From Turbatrix aceti (lineage: Eukaryota > Nematoda > Chromadorea > Rhabditida > Panagrolaimidae), in assembly GCA_963969345.1 (NCBI GenBank), contig OZ017769.1, positions 3,043,600 to 3,107,599 of the forward strand: a stretch of DNA of 64,000 nucleotides. The letters are read 5' to 3'. The notes beneath the pieces are model-generated. The model was not told the origin of the DNA. It made no database searches and saw only the letters and a list, made by a program, of their open reading frames with translations. The translations under genes were made by a program, and so were the position numbers. The first letter of the stretch is position 1, and each line of letters starts with the position of its first letter. Below are positions 1-12,701 of the stretch, piece by piece.

Positions 1-317
1 ACTGTCACCAAAGACGTGAAAACGCATAGTACCGAAGTTAACGTTTTTATGCCCAGTTCGAAAAAAAAATTTTGTAAATATAAATTATGCTAAAAAATCT
101 GTTCATTGTTCATTCGTGTTCGTTCGCGAACACTGACAAAATTGTTCGCGTTCGTTCCATTTCTCGAACAAAAAAAAAGTGTTCGTGTTCGTTTGAGAAC
201 AAAAAAAACGGCTTTTTTTATCCCTATTTGTAATTTATGCATTTTTTTTGAAGCAAGAAAAAAATTTACCAGGGTCAGTAATTTTTTGGAAAAAAAATTA
301 TAGTAATTTTAGGAAAA
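1..317. repeat. Dispersed repeat, left copy (partial, cut by window edge)
   Basis: This stretch is nearly identical to 2641-2950: the same order of blocks, including the segment around CGCATAGTACCGAAG, the GTTCG-rich palindromic core, and the AAGCAAGAAAAA and CCAGGGTCAGTA segments. The right copy lies inside an hAT-like element with visible ends (2472-3108). This copy is therefore probably part of a related element that starts left of the window. The two copies flank the pyridoxal kinase gene as direct repeats. Confidence 0.8.
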
Positions 318-733
318 AAACGAAAAAAAAATTGTTGTGTTTTTTTAAAACTCATACAATTTTGTCAAAGCTCCAAAATGTGATTCAGCTTGGGAACATG
401 CTATTTTGTGTTATTTTTGCTAAATATGTATTTATATTTTGCCCCAAACATACTAAAATGCACGCTGCTTCCGTCCTCGATATAAGCTTTTCCATGCGAA
501 GAGCCTCTTCAGCGCGGTCATTCGTATTCCCGGGATTACGCCCCTCGTCCGCGCCTGGCCTGGTCGCTTCAATGGACGAATAGTTTTATAATATACAAAT
601 TCGTCCATTTCCGTACTCAAATCCCCGTTTTTTGACACTTTTCCTAATTTTGACAGTTTTTGGCCCTGCGCACCTGTCCTAACTAAGGCCCCGCCCATTC
701 ACGCGACGCGACGCGGTACAAATTGAAATACAG
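318..733 (+). promoter_or_regulatory. 5' flank of pyridoxal kinase with hairpin and 3' splice-like site
   Basis: No coding exon is visible. A perfect 10-bp inverted repeat (AATGGACGAA at 571-580, TTCGTCCATT at 600-609) could form a hairpin. The bases just before the kinase ATG read AAATACAG, which fits a 3' splice site. It could serve a 5'-UTR exon or, as is common in nematodes, spliced-leader trans-splicing. The element types are inferred, not proven. Confidence 0.4.
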
Positions 734-2197
734 ATGCCGTGGTCGATTCAGATGCCCGCGACCGCAGCCGAGCGCCTGGCAATCCAGCGAGTCTCGAATC
801 GAGTGCTCTCGATCCAGAGCCACGTCGTGAGTGGATACGCCGGCAACCGATGCAGCGTGTTTCCCCTCCAGTTGCACGGCTTCGAGGTTGACAACATCAA
901 CTCGGTCCAGTTCTCGAACCACACGGGGTACAAACACATTCGGGGCCAGCGACTGACCGCTGCGGAGCTCAGCGAGCTCTACGAAGGCCTCAAGCTCAAC
1001 AACCTCAACAGGTACTCCCACGTGATTACCGGGTACGTCGGGGATGTTTCCTTCCTCGAAGTCGTCGGCCGGGTCGTGCAGGATCTCAAAAAAGTCAATC
1101 CGGAGATTGTCTTTGTCTGTGATCCCGTTTTGGGGGATAATGGACACTACGTGAGTACCTGGGAACCTGGGAGGGACGAACGTTTGCGGTTGTTCGCGAA
1201 CAACAATTTTAACAACGATTTTGGAATCGTTACACTAATTTTACAAAAATTTTTGTTAGTTTCTGTTCGTTAAATTTTGACTTGCTTTTCACGAACAAAC
1301 GCTAACAAAAAAATCGAAAAATATTTTTTCGTGAAAAAACACGAAATTTGTTCGCGAACAAACACGAATTAAAAACATTTTTAATTAAAAAAAATTTTTT
1401 AATAATTTTTTTTATTTTAAAAAGTTCATTTTTTTGTGTTTGTGTTTATTTACTAACAAATATTTTTCTGATTTATTTATTTTTTAGCGTTTGTTCGTCA
1501 ACAATTCAAATTTTTTAAATTTAAAATGAACAGAAACTAACCAAATATTTAGCAAAAAATCCAAAATCGTTGTTATTTGACAAAAATTGTCAAAAACTTT
1601 TTTTTTTTTAATTTTTAGTTTGCGAACGAAAAAAAAAAGAAAAAAAACACCTTTCAGTACACCCCAACCGAGCTCATGCCGGTCTACCGCGATCAACTTT
1701 TGTCCCTCACCGACGTCCTGACCCCGAACGCTTTCGAACTCTCCCAACTCTCCGGTCTACCTGTCTCCGACGAATCTACCTGTCTCACCGCGATTTCCCA
1801 CCTCCAAACCAACAATCCCAACCTAAAATTGGTAGTCGTCACTTCCGGTGTTCCGTGCACCCAGAAGAACGTCATGTACTGTTACGCGTCGAAGCGCACA
1901 GGTCCCGAAAGTTTCGAGCGTTACCGATTCACGATTCCCCTCCTTCGAGGCAACTTTGTCGGCACAGGTGACGTCTTTGTCGCGCTTTTGGTCGTCTGGC
2001 TCATTGACCTGGATGGCAACGTGCCCCAGGCGGTGTCCAACGTCATCGCCAGTCTCCAGGCAATTCTGAGGCGCACTTCCGAGCGGGCGTTTTCGACGAC
2101 TGAGAATCCGGATGCCGGATTGCGGGAGCTCCGCCTCATCGATTCCCGCATCGACCTCCTCGAGCCTAAAGATGTCATTGAATGGACTTCACTTTGA
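734..2197 (+). CDS. PDXK: Pyridoxal kinase (two exons, complete)
   Basis: Phosphorylates pyridoxal, pyridoxine and pyridoxamine with ATP in the cytosol, in the vitamin B6 salvage route to pyridoxal phosphate. Exons are 734-1150 and 1658-2197 (phase 0 junction, GTGAGT donor, TTTCAG acceptor), giving 318 residues; the human enzyme is about the same length. Family signatures are present: [16 protein letters not shown] near the N-terminus, [31 protein letters not shown] at the end of exon 1, [13 protein letters not shown] at the start of exon 2, and the ATP-site/catalytic GTGD near 260 followed by an alpha-helix. The ATG at 734 is directly preceded by an acceptor-like CAG. The 507-bp intron carries GTTCG-rich sequence resembling the dispersed hAT-like family. 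Identification is by conserved motifs and is strong. Confidence 0.95.
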
Positions 2198-2463
2198 ACA
2201 TTTTTTTTTCTAAAAGTCTTGTCATGTTTTGCAAAAAAAAAGATTTATATTTATTTATTTACTAAATATTTTCAACATTGGCAGGGGTTGGGAGGAGGGA
2301 TGAGGTGATAAGTGCCGTATGAGTGCACTCGAAGAGTCTTGTGTTTGTACACAGCGCCGTGCGATGAATGGCATTTGTCACTCCGAGGCCGAGTGTTCTT
2401 CGCTCGGGATGCGTCATGCCCGTGTCCTCGAGATGCCATCCAGCGATGATGTGAGCCATCTAC

Positions 2464-3116
2464 GTGACAACCAGGGATGGAAGAACGTTCGTGTTCGTTC
2501 GAGACCGTTCGCGAACAAAGATAAATTTTCCGAGCAGATAAAACGAAAAAAATTTAGGTAAACCGGTGCCGAAATTGATGTTATTTTTCCAAAAATAAAA
2601 AATAATGTCAATTGCATTCGGTAATAAAAAGTGTAGGAAAACTGTCACAAAAAACGTGAAAACGCATAGTACCGAAGTTTACGTTTTTATGCCCAATTTG
2701 GACAAAATTTTGTTTAAATTATGCTAAAATTGTTCGTTTTTCATTCGTGTTCGTTCGCGAACACTGACAAAATTGTTCGCGTTCGTTCCATTTCTCGAAC
2801 AAAAAAAAAAGTGTTCGTGTTCGTTTGAGAACAAAAAAACGGCTTTTTTTATCCCTATTTGTAATTTATGCTTTTTTTTGAAGCAAGAAAAAATTTTACC
2901 AGGGTCAGTAATTTTTTGGAAAAAAAATTATAAAAATTTTAGGAAAAAAATCCTTTGTATAAAATTTGCTAAAAATCTGTTCGTTGTTTGTTCGTGTTCG
3001 TTCGCGAACACACAAAAATGTTCGTGTTCGTTTGATTTCTCGAACAAAATTGACAAAATGTTCGTGTTTGTTTGAGAACAAAAAAAAGCGGTTGTTCGCC
3101 CATCCCTGGTGACGAC
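2464..3116. mobile_element. hAT-like non-autonomous transposon, copy 1
   Basis: The element spans 2472-3108, starts CAGGGATGG and ends CCATCCCTG. It is flanked by 8-bp near-duplicates GTGACAAC (2464-2471) and GTGACGAC (3109-3116), seven of eight identical. Eight-base target duplications with CAGGG-type ends are characteristic of hAT elements. The interior is dominated by GTTCGTGTTCGTTCGCGAAC-type palindromes and holds no transposase, so it would depend on an autonomous relative. The family assignment is an inference from ends and duplication length. Confidence 0.75.
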
Positions 3117-5122
3117 CATCTTTATCATTTATCTTAACTTAACGTTTTTCACGTGTGCCAACAAAAATTGGTTCTTTGCAATAATTCTCAAAATCACATG
3201 TTGGCAACAAACACATTGCCGTAGCCACAAACAAACGACACATACGTACAGTAGAGTACGTACACGTACATTGCCCGTCAAAGGTAATCGTCGGTCGTAA
3301 TCGCTTTGCAGACGTTGTTATCCAAGGAAAGGATGATGAAGATTACCGGGAAATGGCATTAAAGCCCGCGACGAGCGGAAATATTTTCTTCGGCAACGTG
3401 TACGTTAACGTGCTTTTGTTTCAACTGTGTTTCTATAATATTTAATAATTACAGTATTCTTTATTGTATCGTAAACAAAACAAATTAATGAAAAAAAATA
3501 TTTGGTGTTTTTGACAAAAATTGTAGTGCATTAGTTATTTTTTTTTGCAATTTTTTTTTTCAAAAAGTTTTGATACTCGAACCAAATAACGAAAAAAATT
3601 TCAACAACAACTAAATATAAGAAAAAAATTAGCATAAAAAACAATTTTTCGCATAATTTTATTAATTAAAAGAATCCAGAATCCAAAAAAAATCTAAAAA
3701 AAGTATTTACATTTTTTTCTTTTGTAAGGCACAAAAAGTAAAATATTTTACGCCCTGACTGTTTACCACAAAAATAATCTCACGAAAAAGAGTTTTTCAT
3801 GGACTCAAATTTCCATGATCCGACTCAAACTCCCGATGACTTTTTGTGTCACTTTTGTGCTCGAAATCGTCCGATAACGTTTCTCTCAAGCAGCAAGACA
3901 AGTTGACGAGTTGACAACATGTGTACACCACGTTTTGTCGTCTGTAAAAACAGTGCACTCACTCACTTACCTTTGTTGTAGCCACCTTGTTCATATTTGT
4001 ATTTGTCCCCGTTTTCCTTCTCCTAGGCGACCAGTTTTCAGTTTTCCATTTTTCATCTGCAGGTGTCATCACCGACTGAGGAAGTTCAGTTGTAGCATCC
4101 ATCGCTTTTGCATTTGCTTTTCCTCCAGTCTGGCTTCTACCTGCCCTGACATGAGCGCGTGTCTGTTCACCTGTGTGGTTTATAAATTTTTTTTAGGTGC
4201 AAACATATAAAAAAATGATTTTAGTATAAATACATATTTTTTTATTTGGTGGCCGTAAAAGTGCATCCTGACGAGTTCTTGAGTATTCACCTTCTTTTTC
4301 TCTTTTCTCGCGCAGGTGCCAGGTAGTATGCATGCGCACGCGCGGACATCGATGTCAATTCAATAATCACATATACATACGTTTGTTTGCGCGTTGTCGT
4401 TCGACGCCAGAGGGCAAGAGTGTTATCATCTTGCTGTGGTTGTCTTCTGTCGTGTCTGCTGCCTCGGAGGGAAGCGACCGGACCAGACCGCACAGGTGTA
4501 CAGGTGTATGTACTGTTATGCTTCCTCGGTTACAAACACGCGGCACACGTATGTACATATGTACATGTCGTCGTCCCTGTCGTTTTTTCATTTGCCCGGT
4601 GGTACAAAAAATGAGCTTATAAAATGAATATATTTTGTTTGCTTGTTTGTAAAATATATCCGCGGATTAATATTATATTTAGTTTTTGCACAATACCATT
4701 TTTTTGTTAATAGCCCAGTTTTTGAAAAAAATTTCCGAATACGCTTCTCACCTGCTTCAGGTGCGGGTGTGACGTTCACAATTTTTTTCACTCCCATGTG
4801 CATTTATTTATTTTTTCTAAAATGAAGATTACGCTCTCACAGTTGCGGAAAAACGTCGGCAAATTTTAATTTCCCCGCCAGATTTTGACGCACAGGTGAC
4901 CAAACACCTTTGAAACCCTTCGGGAATGATCGATATCAGTTTTTTTGTCGTTTTGTACCCCTAACTTCACTCTAGTTTCATTTAAGACTGACTGGTTGAC
5001 TGGTTGTGCTCGGTTTGGTACAAAAATGTGCGTGAACTGTTTATTGTTTTGATCAGGTTCGGAATCGTAAAATTGTGTTTTTTTACGGCAGAAGCATTAT
5101 CAAAAGGTTCAAAACAAGCGGG

Positions 5123-5263
5123 GTTCCCAAATAGGAATGGGCGAACATTTGTGTTTGTTCGCGAACACAAATTAAAAATTATTTGCGTTTGTTCAATATA
5201 AAAAAAATTTAACAAAAAAAATTTAAAAAACTCAAAAAAAAAAACGCCCATTCCTGTTCCCAA
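5123..5263. mobile_element. hAT-like non-autonomous transposon, copy 2 (short)
   Basis: A 125-bp element (5131-5255) begins with AGGAATGGGCG after an AT and ends with its complement CGCCCATTCCT. It is flanked by identical 8-bp GTTCCCAA duplications at 5123-5130 and 5256-5263. The centre carries the GTTCGCGAAC palindrome shared with copies 1 and 3. Its small size makes it a typical deletion derivative. Confidence 0.8.
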
Positions 5264-5671
5264 TTTTGCACGGTACACGCGCTTGTTTTTTGTTGTTTTT
5301 GGCACCCAAGACCAAAAATGAAGTTGTAGGTATGTATTTTGTGTGTTGTATGGGCCGGTTTGTAACCGTGCACGTGCACAAAGTAGTCCTGTCCTCTTTT
5401 ATTTATTTTCTTTTTTTCTCGCATAAAAACATTCTCTTTGCAAGACGATTATTTATCACCTGCTTGACTTTGAAGTTTGACAAATTATACAAACAGGGGG
5501 GTACCAGGTCTGATGAGTTACGTACGTATACGTGCAATCTTCGAACATTTATGAACTTGCCAGTGTTACTTTTTTTTTGGTTTTTTGATACTGTATCGTT
5601 GAAAACTAAGTTGTCTCGTGGCAGAAAAAGTTGGCAATTCTTGAAAAAGTACAAGGTAATTATAATGTAAT

Positions 5672-5801
5672 AAATATTTGTAACACCAAAACGAATCGAG
5701 ACATTTACGCCTACGTGGACGTCATTTGTGCCTCCTAACATCTGGTCTAATGATAACTAACCACTGAGTAATGGTGAAATAAATAAAAATATTTGTAACA
5801 C
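5672..5801 (+). mobile_element. 5'-truncated LINE tail with perfect 15-bp target duplication
   Basis: About 100 bp (5687-5786) match the 3' end of the LINE at 59690-60225, including the last codons of its ORF, the stop and the AATAAATAAA tail. The insert is bracketed by identical 15-bp AAATATTTGTAACAC at 5672-5686 and 5787-5801. Severe 5' truncation, an A-rich 3' tail and a 15-bp duplication are the classic products of target-primed reverse transcription. Confidence 0.92.
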
Positions 5802-6879
5802 AATTTTTTAAAGCAAAAAGGAAACTGTTTTACTAAAACGCAAAAACAAAATTAAATTTGTATTTTTTACATTTGATTTATAATGTAATTTGACGAATTT
5901 TGTTTGTTTGTTTGCGAGCAAAGTTGCATTAGAACAGAAAACTTACCATTTATCGTCGTTTATAATACTAAAAATTGTCGTCACCATGGCATTAGAACAG
6001 AAAAACTTTTCATTTTATAAACTTACCATTTTTTTGATAACGACAAAGAAAATGGTAAAAAAATTTTGCAAATAAATCCGAATTTCCGTATCCAATTTTT
6101 TTTTCATAAATTGTTGTTTTAAATAAAAATTATGCAGTACTCTTTGATGGGTTTTTTTTTCAAAGAAAATGTCACTTTTGTAAAAATTTGTTTTTGCTTT
6201 CGAATTTGAAATTCAAATACCTGACGGAACTGGTCGCGATCGTATTTGTGAACAAAATATAAGCTACAGTCATCTAAATCATCATCGAGATAATTTTATG
6301 CTCGGGGTGTTAAAAAATAGGCTGGTTGGTGATCTCCGTAACGATGCTCCGTAGTTTCGCCGATAGACATCACTTATGTTAGAAACAAACACGTTTTACG
6401 GTGTAGTCAATTTTTTTGTGCACTATCAATTGTCATCTTTTTGCATTGGTAAAAAAACATACACTTTAGTTTTTTAACTTTATACCGTAGAAAAAGTTTA
6501 TTATACCGTGAATTTGTGATCTTTGAAAGTTCCCAGGTCAGAAAATACATAAATATAAGGGATACGATTTTTGTGTGGACGCTACTTTTTTGTCGGGGCT
6601 GGATGAAAATAGAGTGTACAGAGATTCTAGCTTGGGTGGTGCCCTACATCCATCGTATGTTTTATACGCTACAATTTTACGTACTTGCGATGGTTATATT
6701 TTGGTTTTTTAAATATAAATTTTTTTTTTCAAAAAAAATTTTTTTTATTATTTTTTTTGTTTTTAATTTTAAAATTTTTTTTTCAAAAAAAATTTATTTA
6801 AAAAAATTGAGTGTTCTAGAAAATGCTTTTTGTCCTTTCTCAAAAACATTAGAGAACACTTTCCTAGCTCCCCTCCGTT

Positions 6880-7640
6880 ACGATTGGTGATCACTGATAA
6901 CACATCACGTGCACGCATGACTGACTGGCTGGTGAACCAACCTTTCCTTCGCCTGATTAAAATACACGCAATACCACCACCCCACCCGAGGCCAGGCCAG
7001 GCCAGGCCAGGCCAGGCGGGTCGCCCGAAACCCGTCGACGACGAAGACAACGACGACGACGTGTGTTGCGTCCCCGAGTTAGTTATACATGTTTATAATT
7101 ATCTCCCTCTTTCATCCAACCATCCATCGCCCCGTTGTCCGTTGCGTCTTCTCCCCAGGTGTGTCCGAGCAGCAACCTTTTCACGCGCGCCGCTCTACCT
7201 GGGTATGTACCTGGGCGTGCGTACGTACACCACCGCTGCCGTCGCCGCCGTCGTCGTCGTCGTTGTTGTCGCGGCGGCCCTCTTCTCGCGACTAATCTCC
7301 GTTTGTTGTCGTTTTTCGCAGTCCGTTTTGTGCTGCGTGTTATCAATCAATTGATCGATTCAGGCGACTGCGCGTTGCGTTGTCTGCAGAAACGAAACGA
7401 AACAAATACGGGAACACGGATCGGGTAGCGGAGTGGATTATGATACTTGTTTCCTTCTTTCTTTCTCCTTCTGTCATCTTTCGCCGTACACATGCGTCTT
7501 CGTCGTCTTCTGTCTTGTCTTGCACCTTGGTTCGGTTCGAGTTCCTTCGGTGCAGTGCTAATCATGTCGTGCTGCGCGCTCTCAGAAGTCTCAAGTTGTT
7601 CTTCTCGCTTGCTTTTTTTCTACTTGTCGCGTGACCGGTG
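6880..7640. promoter_or_regulatory. GC-rich island with simple repeats
   Basis: This block is far richer in G and C than its surroundings. It contains a (GGCCA)n run near 6988-7016, CGTCGT/CGCCGC triplet runs near 7230-7290, and several overlapping ORFs in competing frames that look compositional. An acceptor-like TTTTTCGCAG occurs at about 7312-7321. It could be a distal promoter or 5'-UTR exon region of the receptor gene 2 kb downstream. That is a guess from composition and position only. Confidence 0.3.
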
Positions 7641-9371
7641 ATTTCTTATTTTATTTAATGATCAATCAATTTTTATTCGTTGGTAATTGATTTTTTATGA
7701 GGTGAAAAAGTGTAGCAGATTTTTGTGCCGCCGACATCATAACTGGTTCTATTTTTCAAGAATTCATTGAAAAAAAAACGAAACATAGCGTTAAACAAAA
7801 TCATAAAAGCTGCCATTTTCGACAAATTTTGCAAAAAAAAAATTTTCATTTTTTACCAAATTACAAAAATCTTTTTACCAGATAAAAAAATTTTTTGCCA
7901 CTTAAAATTTTTTTTTAGTGGAAAACCAATAATCCATTCGAGACCATGTAAAATTTTGTACTGTTTTGAAAGTGTCCTTTTTTGGATGTAACAGAGCTGA
8001 TCAAAACCATAAATTGTTTTCGTTGTTTTTCGGATTTAGGACACGGTTGAAGTCTACCCAAAATTGTGTCCCAATTTTTTATATTTCATTACATAAATAT
8101 TTTTTGACTGTTGTAATTTTTTAAAATTTCTTTAGTCAATTTTTTTTGTTATTTCGTTTTAAAAAATAAAATTATATAATTTAAAAAAATAAAATAACAT
8201 TTTTTTAAATAAAATAACAAAAAATTTTATTTAAAAAAGGAAAAAAAATCACACTTTTTTTTACCCAAAAAACAGAAGCAAAAAGTGCAAATCAAATGTC
8301 TCCTTTTTTTAATTTGCACTTTTTGCGACAGAAAATTTTTATTCATCGTTTCTTTGATCTACAAGGTTGTTTTTGTCCCCCCATCAGCTGAGTAGGGTCT
8401 GGCGTAAAACCTTGAAAACTTCACGTGAACTTTCCCTGACTGACACTTGACTCGAACATCTCACGGCATCGTTTTCAAGTTGCGCTGCAACAAGCGCAAA
8501 AATCGCAAAAAATATGTCTCGTAACCGGGACTTGCACTATGCTCCCTGGTCTCGGTGATCTTTTTGTCTTGATTGCAGTTCAAGAGGTCCAAAGTGCACA
8601 TACACTCCCACTTTATTTTGATCAGTGTTTTTGGTTGCGTTTTGGATGATGGTATTTTTTTCTGACAGAAAAATGGTGGAAATATAATTTTTTTAAATTG
8701 GAATAGAATTTTTTGAGGAAAAATGACTGATTTTCGAAGCTCCGACCAAAAAAAATTGTTGTAAAAAAATTAGGGTTAATTTTTATTGGTTGGTATTTTT
8801 TCCTAATATTTTTTTTCTAGAAATTACGGGGAAAATAATTTTTTTTATAAATTTTAAACAAATTTAAACAAATAAAAAAAATATATTTTACATTTTTTTG
8901 AGGAAAAATGACAGATTTTCGGAAATCTGACCAAAAATTTGATTGTAAAACATTGGGAACTGTAAATATTGAATATTACGGTTCCGGATTTTGATCTAGG
9001 CTACGACAGGTTGTTGCATACCTGTGAATAAAACTCGTAGTACTCGATGGACACTTTGCACCCCAAGTGCTTTTTGAGTGTATTTCGGGGACATCCTAGC
9101 TCGTAATTTTCTCGAGAACGTCAAAGATTAACATTCTATCGTAATTCTCCAACAATTACGATATAAACATACTTTTACGATATTTCCCATTTTTCCGCGT
9201 ATTTTCTTCAATCAAATAAAAACCCACCCTTTTTTTAACCCCCACATTTTTGCAGCACATTACACGTTTCCTCCTTCAACCACCCTGCCTCGACCATATC
9301 CGTCGCATGCCGCTCTAGTCCGGTTTCCGTATCACAGAGCAGAGATCGGTCGATTGTGAACGAGCAAACAG

Positions 9372-12290
9372 ATGCTGGTCGGCAATCCGGTGCATCAGCT
9401 TCCCCCGACGGCGCTGACGTCGTCGTCCATCCCCCAGGCGTCCTATGTAGGCGAGGACGGCAGCAGCGGACAGGGATCCGGCTTTATCTGCGCCGTCTGC
9501 AACGATGTCGCCCACGGCATGCACTTTGGCGTCGCCGCGTGCCGGGCGTGTGCCGCGTTCTTTCGTCGCTCGACTATCAGCAATCGACAGTATCAATGCC
9601 GATTTGGGGGAAATTGCGATGTTGACAAAAGTGAGTGGCAAATTTTAGGCCTAAATTTAAAAAAAAAACAAAAAAAATCGTGCGTTTACGTGCACTTTTT
9701 CTTGTCTGAAGTAATCTCATGACACATCATGATGAATAAGATTGAATGATACCGTTCAAAAGTAAAAAAACCGAACCGTAAAAAAGTAAAAAAGAAAACG
9801 TCTGAAAAGAAATACTGCAGTCATGCAAGTTACGATAAAATCGACGTTTTGCGTGTTACGTTCAAATGATCGTTGCAAAAGTAACAAAAATGTCGGCTGA
9901 TCACAGTAATAACATAATTTTTTGTTGAAGTTTCTCGAAACGAAAATTTCTGTATTACTTCACCCGCCTCAATTTTACGTTCAAACCTTTTGCAAAAGTA
10001 ATACAAATGTCGAACAATTACAGTAATAACATCACTTTTTGTTATCATTTCTTGAAACGAAATCTGTTTCCTTCTCTTTTCTTTTTTTTCGTTTGAAAAG
10101 TGCAGTTTTCGCTCGTTTTTGTCTAAAATAAGCCATTTTCCATCCAAATCATTACAATTTTTCCCAATTTTTTTAGGTATCCGCTGTTGCTGCCGAGCAT
10201 GCCGGATGGCAAAGTGCATCTCACTTGGCATGAAAGCCGATGCCGTCCAGCGTCACCGGGACCACCTCGGGCCCCGACGTTGCACCTCTGATTCCCAGTC
10301 TCCCGGCAGCGCCAAGGGAGCATCCCCCGTCATCCGGGCGTCTTCCACGTCGACTGGGTACTCCTCGCCCTCCGACGACCTGCCATCTTCGCAGGCGTCA
10401 ACTTTCATGCCCTCGACGATCCTCGAGAATGGCCGAAGCTACGCGCTGCTTTCTCCCGCCGTGCCATCGCTCCACGATCCCTCAGCGCTGCCGAGCACGT
10501 CCGCAGGGGTTATTTCGTCCATCCGATCGCCTTCCAGCGCATTTCGTGCCGTGCCCTCCAAAAACCCGCCCACACCTGGCGCCCCGCCCCCGCAATCTGG
10601 TGCCATCGAACTCTACGTGAAACTCGGGCTCTCGACTTCTTCACCGACGCCGCTGCTCGTCGAGATCACCAAGGGCTACCGTAAACTCTGCAGTCTTCGA
10701 CGGACGACAAATTGTCTCCGCGAGACCAACGGTTTTCTCAAGCTCTTCGACGACACCGTCGAACTCACCCTCGGCACGTACAACGACAACGTGACGTCGG
10801 TGAAGAACGACCTCTCCCTGGTGTCGGAGATGATCTCGGATCACTTCATCCCCCTCGCTCGGTTTTCCGTGGATTCAAAGTGGCTCATGCTGAGGAACTT
10901 TTTCTCGGCGTTTATCATGGCTGAAAGAGCGATCAATACCGCGAGGGTTTTTCCGAACAAGGACGACCTCAGGGTGCTCATCTCGTGCAACCACTACATC
11001 CAGCTGAATCGGATGGATCTCTTCTTCGACGTTGAGGGATGCAAAGGAACTCCTGCCGAAGTTGCAAAGTGAGTTTTTTTCTGGGGATTTTGGGTAAAAA
11101 TTGGCTAAAAATTTAAAAAAATCTAAAAAAAAATTTCCAAAAAAAATTTGAAAAAAAAGGTAAAAAAAGAAAACACGTTTGCTAAAAAACCTGAAAAAAA
11201 ATTGCCCGAAATTTATAAAAAAAAATGATGCCAGAAATGCAAAAAAAAAATTTCATTTTTTTGTAACGCAAAAAAAAATTTTGGGTCGTAAAAGTGAAAA
11301 ATATATTATTTTTATCCGCAAAAACTATGTAATAAATATTTTTTGCTATAATAAAAAAATTTTTATTGACAACAGTCTTTTTTTGAATTTTTTGTAATTT
11401 AAAATAAATAATTCCAGAATCTTCGAAACAACGTTCGACAAGCTTCGACGACTCCTCTGCCACGCAGTTCTCGATCTCCAGGTGCACGACGACGAGATAG
11501 CCGGCATCTTTGGCGTCCTTTTCTGGTCCGAGAGTAAGTCACCCCACCCCGACTTTCTCCTCCTCCTCTCCCCGTTCTGACCAGAATCCATCCTGACGTT
11601 ATAGGTGTTGCCGGACTCTCTGTCGACGAAGACATGCTCGCTGCCGAAACTCGTGAGGCCATCTTCGAGGAGCTCTACTACTCGTGTCGATGCCACGTCT
11701 CCAACATGGAGGAACTCGGCAGGCGTTTTGCTGCCATTTGTAATCTTATTCCCGTTGTTAGGGTGAGTGGTTTTTTTTTGAAAATTTAGAACTCGAAAAA
11801 AAATTTTTACAAAAAAAATACAACAAAATTATATTTTTATTGAAAATTTTTTTTACTATTTTTTATTTTTTATTGATAATTTTTTTTTACAATAAAAAAA
11901 ATCATGTACAACAATTTGTTTTCAATAAAAAAAATTTATGTACAAAATTTTTTTTTAATAAAAAAAAATTCATGTATTTACAACATTTTTTTTGTTCAAT
12001 TACAATTTTTTTATTGACATTTTTTTTATTTCAAAAAAAAAGAACGTTTACAATAAAATTTTTTTCTTTATTCGCAACATTTTTTTTCGATTTGAACAAA
12101 AATGTTTTTTTACCATTTTTTTTCCTTTTATAGCAAAAACTTTCTTTCTACAAAAAAATGTTTCCATTGACAACAAAAAATTTTTCAGCGGATCGTAACC
12201 GAACTCTACGACGCATTTTCGGTCGTTAACATTTTGAACATCTTTGATATCGATACATTCTTGCACAAATTGATGCCGCTGAGCTTCTGA
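9372..12290 (+). CDS. Nuclear hormone receptor, nematode supplementary type (five exons)
   Basis: A ligand-regulated or orphan transcription factor acting in the nucleus. Exons: 9372-9630, 10177-11068, 11418-11533, 11605-11762, 12189-12290; junction phases agree and give 508 residues. The DNA-binding domain (about 40-115) has zinc finger I with CAVC and the P-box helix CRACAAFFRRS, typical of the expanded nematode NHR class, and finger II with CRACRMAKC. Finger II contains an unusual run of three cysteines, CCCRACR. A long Ser/Pro-rich hinge (about 120-225) precedes a divergent ligand-binding domain (about 225-508). The C-terminal segment FDIDTFLHKLMPL may be the AF-2 helix. The start is supported by an in-frame TGA 15 bp upstream. 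The gene converges on the NDRG gene with about 410 bp between stops. The specific paralogue cannot be named. Confidence 0.92.
9859..10067. repeat. Diverged ~90-bp tandem duplication inside receptor intron 1
   Basis: The unit at 9859-9952 is repeated at 9979-10067. Both run from CGTTCAAA through TTGCAAAAGTAA and CAGTAATAACAT to a TCTYGAAACGAAA segment, with scattered differences. The GTAAC/GTAAT-rich sequence resembles the intronic repeat family at 30, 33 and 35 kb. Confidence 0.7.
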
Positions 12291-12701
12291 TCACGTCGCT
12301 CGCCTTCCTTCCTTCCTCGGACACACTCCAATCAATCCACGTCAACGTACATATCTGCCCGGCACCTACCTACTCCCTCGAGATTGATCCATCGCCTCAG
12401 GCATTATTCCTTGTTTTTTTTCGACTCCAGGGTAGCTACACAGCCATGATTTTTTTGTTAGAAGAAAAATGATGTTATAATGAATGAGATACAGTATGCA
12501 TGTCTACGTTCTCTGCTATGGTACATCGTAGGGAGAGGGACTTACAGAAGTTCGGAAGAACGAAGAAAAAAAGTCGATTCGATTGATTATAGGAAACCAA
12601 TCAAGTATTATCTCGTGTGGTTACACTGTTTTGGTGCCTGTGGACGGTGCTCATCTTGGAATGAATGTCGCAGTCATAGAAAACGACGGGCCGCAACTTG
12701 T
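12291..12701. other. Convergent intergenic region between the receptor and NDRG genes
   Basis: This holds the 3' flanks of two genes whose stops face each other. I see no clear coding sequence. No AATAAA stands out close to the receptor stop on the + strand, so poly(A) sites are not assigned. Confidence 0.4.

Larger units (their letters stand above)
3117..9371. other. 6.2-kb gene-poor tract upstream of the nuclear receptor gene
   Basis: No conserved coding exon was recognised. The tract is mostly poly-A/T-rich low-complexity DNA. It contains an hAT-like insertion (5123-5263), a LINE tail (5672-5801) and a GC-richer island (6880-7640). One open stretch near 3290-3430 on the + strand reads as about 40 plausible codons after a TTTGCAG, but has no recognisable relative. 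The 120 bp just before 9372 follow a TTTTGCAG at about 9250-9255 and contain an in-frame TGA (9357-9359), so they look like a 5'-UTR exon of the receptor gene. Confidence 0.5.

Noticed and set aside
6830..7354. 174-residue + strand frame
   Set aside because: Runs through GGCCA and CGT triplet repeats, has no conserved motif, and overlaps equally long frames in other phases.
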